Shown here: positions 1-7,691 of the stretch, piece after piece | How positions within the stretch are numbered: the stretch's first letter is position 1 | Layout of the letters: every line of letters begins with the position of its first letter | Origin: Acidobacteriota bacterium | GTDB taxonomy: Bacteria > Acidobacteriota > Vicinamibacteria > Vicinamibacterales > UBA2999 | DNA length: 36,493 nucleotides | Direction of reading: 5' to 3' | Assembly: GCA_027622905.1 (NCBI GenBank) | Contig: JAQBVV010000019.1 | Span: forward strand, 1-36,493 | Program-made: the position numbers and the translations under genes | Notes under the pieces: model-generated | Told to the model about the DNA's origin: nothing | What the model saw: only the letters and a program-made list of their open reading frames with translations | Databases searched by the model: none

Positions 1-41
1 CTTCGCGCCTTGCCGGGTGGGCGCCTCGACGCCCACGATGA

Positions 42-180
42 TCAACTTATTCCTGCCCGGGTCCTTAGCAGGATCGCACCTGCGAACTTGCCCACCACGG
101 CAACCGCGAATACTGTCACGGAGAAGATCCAGATGTACGGCGAGCTCCGGACGCGGGAACTGATCGCGGCTACGTGGGCG
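42..180 (-). pseudogene. Possible remnant of a CPA2/KefB-type cation antiporter
   Basis: On the minus strand, downstream of the Mrp operon, one frame reads as a hydrophobic segment (YIWIFSVTVFAVAVVGKFAG and then AILLRTRAGIS) before a TGA at 44-42. From memory of the family, a helix ending in GKxxGA followed by a basic, small-residue loop resembles the region after the long cytoplasmic loop of KefB/NapA-type antiporters. There is no start codon, and the reading frame upstream runs into the Mrp terminator hairpin. If real, it is a decayed fragment rather than a working gene. A different frame stays open to the window edge but has no recognisable content. The call rests on about 30 residues and could be chance. 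Confidence 0.25.
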
Positions 181-181
181 C

Positions 182-212
182 TGCGGGCTCGTGAACTTTG
201 GGCCAGCCCGCA
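182..212 (-). terminator. Hairpin directly after the Mrp operon
   Basis: A perfect 8-bp stem (TGCGGGCT at 182-189, AGCCCGCA at 205-212) with a 15-nt loop begins immediately after the TAG stop of the last Mrp gene. No T-tract follows on the minus strand, so intrinsic termination is uncertain. The position argues for a transcript end or an RNA-stabilising stem. Confidence 0.4.
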
Positions 213-1913
213 CTACCGAGTGTAGTAGACCAACAGAAACGCGCTCAGGATCAGCGAGACCCACAGCACCGTGTTGCCGGTCGGCCATGTGCGCGCGAAC
301 AGACCGTACGGGCCCGCCGAGTGGTACACACTTTCGATCGCTTTCGCCAGTTGTCCGCGCACCATGGCCGAGGACGCCGCGAAGCTCGCCGAGGCTCCCT
401 GACGCAGACTGCCGTACATCGTCGGCAGGATCCGTCGATACACCCAGTCGGTATCCAGGTTCACCGAAGGGGTCTCCTGCGGATAGAAACCGGTCCGCAT
501 CAACACGGCGAACGCCAGCGCCGCCCACAACAACAGCTGAAACGATGTGACCACGTGCTCGACCGTGAACGGCTGATAGCCCACCGGGTACGGCAGGATC
601 GAGTACAGCGGCCCCGGAACGATGCCGATGAACAGGCACAGCGCGGCCGTAGCGCCCATAGCGATACGCATGTTCCACGGGGCCTCCTCGCAGCGCTTAC
701 CCGAGTCGTGGCCGAAAAAGGCAAAGAACGGAATCTTGATCCCGGAATGCTCCATCACGCCGGCTGACGCAAACAGCAGGCCCAGGAAGACGATCGTCAT
801 GTGGCCCTCGCCCACCGCGCTCAGGATCATCGACTTGCTCACGAATCCCGACAGCAGCGGAAAGCCTGCGATCGACGCTGCACCGATGACGCAACAGACG
901 GTCGTGAACGGCATCGATTTGTAGAGCCCGCCCAGCTCGGAGGCCTTCACCGTCCCCACGCGATGCAGGACCGCGCCCATCGACATGAACAGCAGCGACT
1001 TGTACAGGATGTGGGCAAAGGCGTGCGCTGCGGTGCCATTCAGAGCCAGTTCGGTGCCCACGCCGATACCAACGACCATGAAACCTAGCTGGTTGTTGAG
1101 GCTGTAGGACAGGACCCGCCTGAGGTCGTTCTCGATGACGGCGAAGTAGATCGGGAAGAGCGTCATCGTGACACCGATGTAGATGAGGATCTCGGTCCCG
1201 GCGAAGCTCCGCGCCAAGGCGTACACGGCCAGCTTGGTCGTGAAGGCGCTCAGAAACACGGTCCCCGTGGGGGTCGCCTCGGGATACGCGTCCTGCAGCC
1301 AGTTATGGAGCAACGGGAAGGCGCATTTGATGCCAAACGCAATGAAGATCAGGTTCCGGCCAATGCTCCCCAGCCCCAGGTGGTCAAAGGCGATCGACCC
1401 GGTCTCGTGCACGTGAAACAGGATGCCTGACAGCAGAATCACGCCCGACCCCACCTGAATGATCAGGTAGCGCATGCCGGATCGGTACGATCGTTCGGTG
1501 CGGCTTGCCCAGATCAGGAACACCGAGGACAACGCCGTCAGTTCCCAATAGACAAACAAGGTGATCAGATCACCGGCAAACACCGCGCCGATTCCGGCAC
1601 CGGCGTAGACCAGTCCGGAGATGTGTTGCACGTTGTCCCGAACGTGCAACGCGTAGATCACCGACAACAGCCCGGCGATGTGAAAGATCAGCCCGAACAC
1701 CAGACTGAGACGGTCCACGCGAACCAGACTGAGCGAATAGTCGAACATCGACAGGGACAGGTGATCGCCGGGCGCGCCGAACAAGAGCAGCACGTGCAAC
1801 AGACTCGCGACGGGCAGCGCGACCAGGTAGGCGTTCTGCACGCGTCCGCGCAGCAATGGCACCAGGACGGCGCCCAGGATCAGGAGCAGACCGGGGGGAA
1901 GACTAGCGATCAT
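213..1913 (-). CDS. Mrp-type antiporter, third proton-channel subunit (MrpD/NuoL-like)
   Basis: This is a proton-conducting membrane subunit of the NuoL/M/N (PF00361) superfamily, about 566 residues with roughly 14-16 membrane segments. The key charged residues of an antiporter-like subunit are visible: the Glu in FVYWELTAL, the Lys in FGIKCAFPLLHNWLQD, the Lys in FTTKLAVYAL and the Lys in ILYKSLLFMS. The C-terminus has an extra amphipathic stretch and a final helix. I chose ATG 1913 because upstream in-frame codons give a non-conserved Cys/Ser-rich peptide, and this start overlaps the preceding gene by 11 bp. It is the last gene of the operon and the third such subunit in it. It probably adds another ion pathway to the complex. 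The exact subunit name is uncertain. Confidence 0.85.
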   Translation of the reverse strand: MIASLPPGLLLILGAVLVPLLRGRVQNAYLVALPVASLLHVLLLFGAPGDHLSLSMFDYSLSLVRVDRLSLVFGLIFHIAGLLSVIYALHVRDNVQHISGLVYAGAGIGAVFAGDLITLFVYWELTALSSVFLIWASRTERSYRSGMRYLIIQVGSGVILLSGILFHVHETGSIAFDHLGLGSIGRNLIFIAFGIKCAFPLLHNWLQDAYPEATPTGTVFLSAFTTKLAVYALARSFAGTEILIYIGVTMTLFPIYFAVIENDLRRVLSYSLNNQLGFMVVGIGVGTELALNGTAAHAFAHILYKSLLFMSMGAVLHRVGTVKASELGGLYKSMPFTTVCCVIGAASIAGFPLLSGFVSKSMILSAVGEGHMTIVFLGLLFASAGVMEHSGIKIPFFAFFGHDSGKRCEEAPWNMRIAMGATAALCLFIGIVPGPLYSILPYPVGYQPFTVEHVVTSFQLLLWAALAFAVLMRTGFYPQETPSVNLDTDWVYRRILPTMYGSLRQGASASFAASSAMVRGQLAKAIESVYHSAGPYGLFARTWPTGNTVLWVSLILSAFLLVYYTR

Positions 1914-2166
1914 AGTAGTCCTCGTCCCGCATGAGAATCTTCCGCAGCTGTCCTCCGACCAGCACGACGAAGACGAACACAGCGAACCCAAAGAAGCCGT
2001 AGAATCCGACCCATCCTTCGAAGTCGAAGTGCGCGTGCTTCTGATACAGCAAGTCGGCCGGGATCAACAGCAGGCACACGGCCAGCAGTGCGTAATAGAC
2101 ACGATCCACGTTTCGTGGCATGTCGAGGAAACGCTTCGGTTCCGATGGCGTCTTCCCTCTGCTCAC
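1903..2166 (-). CDS. Small two-helix membrane protein of the Mrp-like operon
   Basis: This is a protein of about 87 residues with two predicted membrane helices (ALLAVCLLLIPADLL and GFFGFAVFVFVVLVGG). They are joined by a loop containing KHAHFDFEGWVGFY, and the tail ends in RDEDYYDR. It sits between two NuoL/M-like subunits, overlapping the downstream gene by 11 bp. I recall similar small proteins with an EGWxGFY loop and an acidic EDYYD tail beside Mrp-D-like genes in other bacteria, but no function is known to me. GTG 2166 is chosen because it lies next to the stop of the upstream gene (2168). ATG 2121, inside the frame, is an alternative. It is likely an accessory or linker subunit, by inference from position. 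Confidence 0.75.
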   Translation of the reverse strand: MSRGKTPSEPKRFLDMPRNVDRVYYALLAVCLLLIPADLLYQKHAHFDFEGWVGFYGFFGFAVFVFVVLVGGQLRKILMRDEDYYDR

Positions 2167-2167
2167 G

Positions 2168-3628
2168 TCACTGTCCCCCCAACGGCGCAAGCAGGCGGTA
2201 GATGCCGTCAGCGTAAAAGAACAGCAGGACGCAGCCCGTGGCCGTCACGCAGAGCGGCACAAGGCAGAACAACGGCGCCTCCTTGACCTTCGGGTTCGCG
2301 ACGCCCTCGGGCGCTGAGAAAAACCCGCGAATGGGCAGCGGCAGCAGGTAGGCGATATTCAGCAACGAACTGACCATGAGTACGCCCACCAGGATCGACT
2401 GGTGAGCGTCGATCGCGCCGAGCGCGAGGTACCACTTGCTCCACGAGCCGCCAAACGGCGGCACACCGATCACGCTCAATGCACCGATCAGGAACGCGAA
2501 GGTCGTGATCGGCATGACCCGACCGATGCCACGCATGTCACTGATCTCCGTCTTGTGGGCGGTGACGTAAATCGCACCGGCGCAGAAGAACAGCGTGATC
2601 TTGCCAACGGCATGCATCGCGATGTGCATGCTGCCACCGATGACACCCGATCCGGTGGCCAGCGCCGCACCCAGCACGACATACGAGAGCTGGCTGATGG
2701 TCGAATAGGCCAGCCGCGCCTTCAGGTTGTCCTTGGTCATCGCGATCAGCGACGACAGCATCACCGTCAACGCCGCGGCGTACATCAGCCAGACGCTGAT
2801 GTGCGTACTGGCCAGCAGGTCTATGCCGAAGATGTACACGGCCACCTTCATCACCGTGAACACGCCGGCCTTGACGACGGCCACGGCGTGCAGCAACGCG
2901 CTAACGGGAGTGGGCGCCACCATCGCGGCGGGCAACCAGCGATGGAACGGCATCAGCGCCGCTTTCCCTGTACCGAAAGCGAACAGAGCCAGGAGGATTC
3001 CAAGCGTCAGGTTGTCCGCCTTGCCCGCGAGGATGCCGCCCTCGGTGAAGTCCAGCGTGCCGGCGAGCGTGTAGGTCCAGATGACAGCCGGGAGCAGCAG
3101 CGCGACTGACGTCGTCAGCAGCACGCCCAGGTACACCCGTGCCCCGCGTCGTGCCTTCTCGTCGCCGTGGTGCGCGACGAGCGGGTAGGTCGAGATCGTC
3201 AACACTTCGTAGAACACGAACAGCGTGAGCAAGTTGCCGGCCAGCGCCACGCCCAGCGCCGCGAAGATGGCAACAGCGAAGCACGTGTAGAAGCGGGTCT
3301 GGTGACCCTCGTCGTGCGATCGCATGTATCCGATCGAGTAGTTCGTCGTGACGATCCAGAGTCCAGACGCGACAAGGGCAAACAGCATGCCGAGCGGCTC
3401 GAGCGTGAACGCGATCGACACGCCTGGGACCACCTCGAACAGCGTAGCCTCAGGACGGAGCCCACTCAGGACATCGGGCACGAGCGACGCAACCACCAGA
3501 AACGTCAGGACGCCTGCGACCAGCGTCGTGGCCTCTCGCACGTTCGGCCGCCGATCGAACAGACCCGTGAGCACAGCCGCCACCAGCGGCAGCGCGAGCG
3601 TCAACAGCAAGACGGTCGATGGGCTCAT
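2168..3628 (-). CDS. Mrp-type antiporter, second MrpD-like subunit
   Basis: This is a 486-residue polytopic membrane protein of the NuoM/MrpD superfamily. The transport residues are present: Glu in FVFYEVLTIS, Lys in GTGKAALMPFHRWLPAAM, and the following PTPVSALLHAVAVVKAG with its Lys in the next helix. A further Lys is in HAVGKITLFFCAG. ATG 3628 overlaps the TGA of the preceding gene in an ATGA junction (3625-3628). Codons upstream of it in this frame overlap the previous gene and show no homology. It forms part of the antiporter membrane domain with the other two large subunits. It differs enough from its neighbour to be an old paralogue rather than a recent duplication. Confidence 0.87.
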   Translation of the reverse strand: MSPSTVLLLTLALPLVAAVLTGLFDRRPNVREATTLVAGVLTFLVVASLVPDVLSGLRPEATLFEVVPGVSIAFTLEPLGMLFALVASGLWIVTTNYSIGYMRSHDEGHQTRFYTCFAVAIFAALGVALAGNLLTLFVFYEVLTISTYPLVAHHGDEKARRGARVYLGVLLTTSVALLLPAVIWTYTLAGTLDFTEGGILAGKADNLTLGILLALFAFGTGKAALMPFHRWLPAAMVAPTPVSALLHAVAVVKAGVFTVMKVAVYIFGIDLLASTHISVWLMYAAALTVMLSSLIAMTKDNLKARLAYSTISQLSYVVLGAALATGSGVIGGSMHIAMHAVGKITLFFCAGAIYVTAHKTEISDMRGIGRVMPITTFAFLIGALSVIGVPPFGGSWSKWYLALGAIDAHQSILVGVLMVSSLLNIAYLLPLPIRGFFSAPEGVANPKVKEAPLFCLVPLCVTATGCVLLFFYADGIYRLLAPLGGQ

Positions 3629-5100
3629 CTCGACAGACCCAGCAGTGACTCGGCCGCGACTCGGGCGACACCGGCAGACCAGCTCGTCTGAAGGCCGAAG
3701 AACAGCGTGGCGCCAATGACGAGGCCCGTCGGCACGAGCAGCGACATCGGCGCCTCGGTCACGTGCGCGTCGCCCTCCGCCGGCTCCTGGAAGTAGGCCA
3801 CCTCGACGACGCGCAGGATGTAGACGAGGGCCAGCAGCGAGCTGACCAGCACGAGCGCAGCTACGACCCAGCGGTCCTGCTCCAGTGCCGCCATGATCAG
3901 GTACCACTTGCTGATAAACCCGGCGGTGACGGGGATGCCGATCAGCCCCAGACCGCCCACGACCCACAGCGCCATCGTCACCGGCATCGTCCGACCGATG
4001 CCCCGCATGCGATCCAGATCCACGGACCCGAGCCGGAACGCGATGCACCCCATCGCCATGAACAGGCCGCCCTTCATCAGGGCGTGGTTGAACATGTGGA
4101 CGATGCTGGCCGTCAGTCCGTTCACCGATGCGAAACTGATCCCAAGCACCATGTAGCCAACCTGGGCCACGCTGCTGTAGGCCAGCATCCGCTTGATGTT
4201 CTGCTGGAAGATGGCCACGGTCGACGCCACGAAGATGCCCACCAGCGCCAGCGGAAGCAGAATCCTGTCCAGCCCCAGTGTGTCGAAGGCGAACCCGACG
4301 CCGAACACCGAGAACACGAATCGCAACAGCACGTACACCGAAACCTTCGTCGACGTGGCCGCGATGAACGCGGTGACGGCGGACGGCGCGAACGCGTACG
4401 CATCCGGTAGCCAGAGGTGCAACGGGAAGAGCGCCATCTTCAGGGCGAGGCCGACCGACAAGAAGGCGAAGGCCACCAGGACGGTCCGCACGCCGGTCAC
4501 ATCGCGGAGACGCTCGGCCATGTCGGCCATGTTCAGCGTGCCGGTCATCTGGTACAGCAGGCCGATCCCGATCAAGATGAACGTCGCGCCCACGGTGCCG
4601 AGAATCAAGTACTGAAAGGCTGCGGTCAGCGCGCGGCGATGCCGGCCGAGGCTGATCAGCGCATAGCTGGACAGCGACGAGATCTCAAGAAACACGAACA
4701 CGTTGAACAGGTCGCCGGTGATCGTCATACCCATGAGTCCGGTCAGGCACAGGAGGTAGGACGTGACAAACAGGTGGTGCTTGCTCTGTGGAATCTCCCT
4801 GGCGATACTGCGCGGCGCGTACGACAGCACGGCCGCGCCGAGACTGGAGACAAACAGCAGTACGAACGCGTTCAGCGCGTCAACGCGGTACTCGATGCCG
4901 TATGGGGCTGGCCAGCCGCCGATGGCATAGCTGATCGTACCGTCCGCGAGCACGCGCTGGAGCAGGGTCGCTGCCATCAGTGGACAGGACCAGATGACGA
5001 CCAGCGCAAACCCCATGACCAGCGTGGGCTGACGGATCAGGACGCAGAGCGGCGCGGCCATCAGTGGAACGACGATCAGCAGGACCGGAAGGTGTTCCAT
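3625..5100 (-). CDS. mrpD: Na+/H+ antiporter subunit D (MrpD/MnhD)
   Basis: This is a proton-translocating subunit of the multisubunit cation/H+ antiporter, 491 residues with about 14 helices. Diagnostic stretches are NVFVFLEISSLSSYALIS (catalytic Glu), SVGLALKMALFPLHLWLPDA (Lys and the HLWLPDAY motif), STKVSVYVLLRF, and FNHALMKGGLFMAMG. It directly follows the MrpC gene, the usual C-D order. The start is either ATG 5100, giving a TGATG one-base overlap with the mrpC stop, or GTG 5103 immediately before it. ATG is preferred. It is the best match to canonical MnhD among the three large subunits here. Confidence 0.92.
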   Translation of the reverse strand: MEHLPVLLIVVPLMAAPLCVLIRQPTLVMGFALVVIWSCPLMAATLLQRVLADGTISYAIGGWPAPYGIEYRVDALNAFVLLFVSSLGAAVLSYAPRSIAREIPQSKHHLFVTSYLLCLTGLMGMTITGDLFNVFVFLEISSLSSYALISLGRHRRALTAAFQYLILGTVGATFILIGIGLLYQMTGTLNMADMAERLRDVTGVRTVLVAFAFLSVGLALKMALFPLHLWLPDAYAFAPSAVTAFIAATSTKVSVYVLLRFVFSVFGVGFAFDTLGLDRILLPLALVGIFVASTVAIFQQNIKRMLAYSSVAQVGYMVLGISFASVNGLTASIVHMFNHALMKGGLFMAMGCIAFRLGSVDLDRMRGIGRTMPVTMALWVVGGLGLIGIPVTAGFISKWYLIMAALEQDRWVVAALVLVSSLLALVYILRVVEVAYFQEPAEGDAHVTEAPMSLLVPTGLVIGATLFFGLQTSWSAGVARVAAESLLGLSR

Positions 5101-5456
5101 CACTCTTCCCGGTTGATGGCGTCCAGATCGTCCTCTTCGATCGTGCCGTAGGCCTCGCGAATGCGGACGATCAGAGCCAGCGCGACGGCGGTCGTGGCGA
5201 TACCTACGACGATCGCGGTCAGAATCAGGACGCTCGGGAGGGGGTGCGTGTAGATATCGGCGCGGATCTCCGCGAAGATGGGCACCGTGCCGCCGCGGAC
5301 TTTACCCATCGTGAGATACAGGAGGAACACCGAGGTCTGGAAGATGTTCAGACCGATGATCTTCTTGATCAGGTTGCCGCGCGCGATCACGACGTAGAAG
5401 CCGGTCATCATCAGGAAGATGACGACCCAGTAGTTGTACAGGCCAAGCGGACTCAT
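5100..5456 (-). CDS. mrpC: Na+/H+ antiporter subunit C (MrpC/MnhC, NuoK-like)
   Basis: This is a 118-residue NuoK-like subunit with three helices and the conserved sequence GLNIFQTSVFLLYLTMG, followed by HPLPSVLILTAIVVGIATTA. In the family this subunit forms part of the ion path between MrpA and MrpD. It ends in an acidic tail (TIEEDDLDAINREE). It is coupled to mrpB by a TGATG junction, with a GTG three bases earlier (5459) as an alternative start. Length and helix pattern are normal for MnhC. Confidence 0.92.
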   Translation of the reverse strand: MSPLGLYNYWVVIFLMMTGFYVVIARGNLIKKIIGLNIFQTSVFLLYLTMGKVRGGTVPIFAEIRADIYTHPLPSVLILTAIVVGIATTAVALALIVRIREAYGTIEEDDLDAINREE

Positions 5457-5881
5457 CACCGCACCCGCTCTCGGCCGGCGAACGCGAAGTAGATCAGCGT
5501 CATGCCGGAGGCGACGGCCATCCCCACGCCGAACTCCACCGCCATCAGGCCCCAGTGTTGCCCATGAATCGGATCGTGGGGACTCAGGGCGTTGTAGTCC
5601 AGGAAGTGGCCCCCCATCAGCATCGTCGCAACGCCGGTGCCTGCGAAGATCAACACACCCAACGCGAAGAGTGATTCCAACACAACCGGTGGCGCAATGC
5701 GGATGGCGCTGTTCAGACCGTAGACCAAGGCGTAGAGGATGATGCCCGCCGCGAAGATGACACCGGCCTGAAATCCGCCGCCCGGGCCGAAGTCACCGTG
5801 AAACTGCACGTAGAGTCCGAACAGCAGGATGTACGGCATCAGGATCTTGGTGACGACCCGCAGGATGGTGACCGTCGTCAC
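5456..5881 (-). CDS. mrpB: Na+/H+ antiporter subunit B (MrpB/MnhB)
   Basis: This 141-residue protein belongs to the MnhB family (PF04039), with four predicted helices. The family signature GDFGPGGGFQAGVIFAAG is clear near residues 30-47, and the N-terminus TILRVVTKILMPYILLFGLY fits MnhB. GTG 5881 overlaps the stop of the preceding DUF4040 gene in a GTGA junction. The subunit is membrane-embedded and is part of the antiporter complex. Nothing is unusual apart from the GTG start. Confidence 0.93.
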   Translation of the reverse strand: MTTVTILRVVTKILMPYILLFGLYVQFHGDFGPGGGFQAGVIFAAGIILYALVYGLNSAIRIAPPVVLESLFALGVLIFAGTGVATMLMGGHFLDYNALSPHDPIHGQHWGLMAVEFGVGMAVASGMTLIYFAFAGRERVR

Positions 5882-6429
5882 CTCGGCGTCTCCCCATCGG
5901 ACGGCGTGTCATCGCCGCGGACCCGCCTGTGGCGTCCCCGCAACAGCAACAGAACTGCGATTCCCGCGGTGAAGATCACCGTTGTCTCGCCCAGCGTGTC
6001 GTACCCGCGATAGCTGCCCAGCACCGCCGTAATCACGTTGGGGACGCCGATCTCGGCTTCGGTCTTGTCGACATAGCTCGGCGACGGATACAACTGAATC
6101 GGCGCGTTGGGATCACCGAAGGCCGGCATGTCCATCGTGCCGTAGACGAGCGCAGCTCCCGTCACCAGCACGGCGGCCAGCGGTAGCCAGGGCGAATGCC
6201 CCCTCGGCTTCATATCGCTCCCGGTCAAGGCCAGCGTGGCCAACATGAGCACCGTCGACACCCCGGCCCCCACCGCGGCCTCGGTGAACGCCACGTCAGG
6301 CGCGTCAAGCAGCAACATCCAGCCGGCCCCCAGGAAGCTGTAGATGCCGGTCAACATCACGGCCGCCAGTAGACTGCGCATGCGGGCGATGGTCACGGCA
6401 GTGGCCGCCAGCAGCGTGAGCAACAGCAT
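5878..6429 (-). CDS. DUF4040 / MrpA C-terminal-like fusion subunit
   Basis: This corresponds to the separate C-terminal part of MrpA (subunits MbhD plus MbhE in archaeal hydrogenases). The first part has the DUF4040 signature DAPDVAFTEAAVGAGVSTVL. The second part has NVITAVLGSYRGYDTLGETT followed by a helix, the MrpA-C/MbhE-like motif. The two are joined by a periplasmic loop rich in Pro, so this is a natural fusion. The start is unclear. The Shine-Dalgarno-like GGAGG at 6476-6480 is followed by GTC and ATC, not a standard start. ATG 6429 is the first normal codon but lies inside what should be the first helix region. The true N-terminus is probably 10-13 residues longer. The total is 183-196 residues. 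Confidence 0.85.
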   Translation of the reverse strand: MLLLTLLAATAVTIARMRSLLAAVMLTGIYSFLGAGWMLLLDAPDVAFTEAAVGAGVSTVLMLATLALTGSDMKPRGHSPWLPLAAVLVTGAALVYGTMDMPAFGDPNAPIQLYPSPSYVDKTEAEIGVPNVITAVLGSYRGYDTLGETTVIFTAGIAVLLLLRGRHRRVRGDDTPSDGETPR

Positions 6430-6455
6430 GGTGGTCCACTCGACCGCCAGCAGGT

Positions 6456-6791
6456 CTAGGGTGTCGATGACGTCGCCTCCGTTTCTCGCTCGTCGAGGCG
6501 GGGCTTGAGGCCGTTGGCCAGCGCGGCCCTGGCGAGCGCGTGACCGGACGTCGGGCTGGTGATGAACAGGAACGCCAGGATCATCAGCAGTTTGACAGCA
6601 ACCTGCCAGTCCGGCGACTGACACAAGAGCCCCCCCAGGATCAACGCAGCCCCCATCGTGTCGGTGATGCCGGCGCCGTGCATCCGCGTGAAGAAGTCGG
6701 GAAGCCGGACGATGCCGACACCTCCGACCACAGCGAAGACCGATCCGGCCGCCAGCAAGACCCAGCTGGCCACTGCCAGTGCGCCGCTCAC
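6456..6791 (-). CDS. mrpG: Na+/H+ antiporter subunit G (MrpG/MnhG)
   Basis: This 111-residue protein of the MnhG/PhaG family (PF03334) has three helices. The signature GIVRLPDFFTRMHGAGITDT, followed by MGAALILGG, is typical. The C-terminus is charged and cytoplasmic (LKPRLDERETEATSSTP). It starts at GTG 6791, overlapping the mrpF stop (GTGA), and its end overlaps the Shine-Dalgarno of the next gene. It belongs to the E-F-G accessory module at the start of the operon. Confidence 0.94.
   Translation of the reverse strand: MSGALAVASWVLLAAGSVFAVVGGVGIVRLPDFFTRMHGAGITDTMGAALILGGLLCQSPDWQVAVKLLMILAFLFITSPTSGHALARAALANGLKPRLDERETEATSSTP
6476..6480 (-). promoter_or_regulatory. Strong Shine-Dalgarno without a standard start codon
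   Basis: GGAGG lies near the end of mrpG, seven bases before an in-frame ATC (6468-6466) of the DUF4040 fusion gene. Homology of the protein begins about here, so an ATC start or translational coupling to an internal codon is possible. The next candidates are CTG codons and then ATG 6429. Confidence 0.4.
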
Positions 6792-7072
6792 CGGTCCATC
6801 CTCTCGGCTTCATCGGGCTCCGCGAAGTGGCCGAACCTGATGAACCGCAGCAACGCGACCACACCGATGAAGTTGATCAGCGCGTACACAAGACCAAGGT
6901 CGAGGAACTCAGGTCTATCGGTGAGAAACCCGATGACGGCAATCAGCAACACCGTCTTGGTGCCGAACATGTTCACGGCCAGGATCCGATCGAAGACCGT
7001 CGGGCCCATGGAGGCCCTGGCCAGCGCGAGCGCCATCGTGACCAGGATCGCGACCATGGTGACGTCGAGCAT
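6788..7072 (-). CDS. mrpF: Na+/H+ antiporter subunit F (MrpF/MnhF)
   Basis: This is a 94-residue protein of the MrpF/PhaF family (PF04066) with three helices. The recognisable core is RASMGPTVFDRILAVNMFG, followed by TKTVLLIAVIGFL and the NFIGVVALLRF helix. ATG 7072 overlaps the stop of mrpE (TGATG). The longer open frame upstream of this ATG overlaps mrpE and shows no homology, so it is excluded. Length is normal for the family. Confidence 0.93.
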   Translation of the reverse strand: MLDVTMVAILVTMALALARASMGPTVFDRILAVNMFGTKTVLLIAVIGFLTDRPEFLDLGLVYALINFIGVVALLRFIRFGHFAEPDEAERMDR

Positions 7073-7548
7073 CAGTGTCTGCCTTCCAGCGCCGTCACCT
7101 TGCGATCCATCACGCCCGACTCGACGCCCTGGGCGGATTCGCGGGTGAGCGCGTGAATGACGATCGTGTCGCCCTCGATGTCGATCGAGACGGTGCCTGG
7201 CGTGAGCGTGATCGAGTTGGCGTGAACCACCAGGCCGAGTCCCGTTCGCTGTCCTGCCTTGACCCTGATCACCCGCGGGCTGATGTGCAGGGTCGGCGAC
7301 AGGATCAGCAGCGCAACATCGACGTTGGCTTTGAGGATCTCCCAGAGAAGCCACGGAATGTAGAGCACTGGCCGTAGCGCGAATTCCACCAGGGCGCCCT
7401 CCTCGTCGACCACGCCCATCCGGCGCACGAAGGCAACGATCGCGATGCAGGAGACCAGACCCAGCGTCAGGGTGAGCGCTTCCCAAATGCCCGACCAGAG
7501 CAGCCAGGTCATCGACAGGAGGAGGAAGAGGCTAACGAGGTACTTCAC
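7072..7548 (-). CDS. mrpE: Na+/H+ antiporter subunit E (MrpE/MnhE)
   Basis: This 158-residue protein of the MnhE family (PF01899) is the first gene of the operon. Two N-terminal helices precede RPVLYIPWLLWEILKANVDV, which is typical. A cytoplasmic domain with SITLTPGTVSIDIEGDTIVI then matches the conserved NSITLTPGT region of MrpE. Translation starts at GTG 7548. The operon promoter should lie in 7549-7691. I could not identify convincing -35/-10 boxes there. Confidence 0.94.
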   Translation of the reverse strand: MKYLVSLFLLLSMTWLLWSGIWEALTLTLGLVSCIAIVAFVRRMGVVDEEGALVEFALRPVLYIPWLLWEILKANVDVALLILSPTLHISPRVIRVKAGQRTGLGLVVHANSITLTPGTVSIDIEGDTIVIHALTRESAQGVESGVMDRKVTALEGRH

Positions 7549-7691
7549 GATGAGTTTCCAAACCGGCCGGCCGTCATCACTTCAATTTTGCCTCAGAACG
7601 ACGCGAGGGTTAACCGCCGGGGCGGTGCCGGACTGGAGCGCTGGAGGACCTGGATCGCAATCCGGGTGGAACCAGAGGACGTGTCGGGCTG

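Noticed and set aside
3629-4048. N-terminal extension of the second MrpD-like subunit
   Set aside because: It lies inside mrpD in another frame, is Arg/Gly-rich, and ATG 3628 gives the expected family N-terminus and an ATGA junction.
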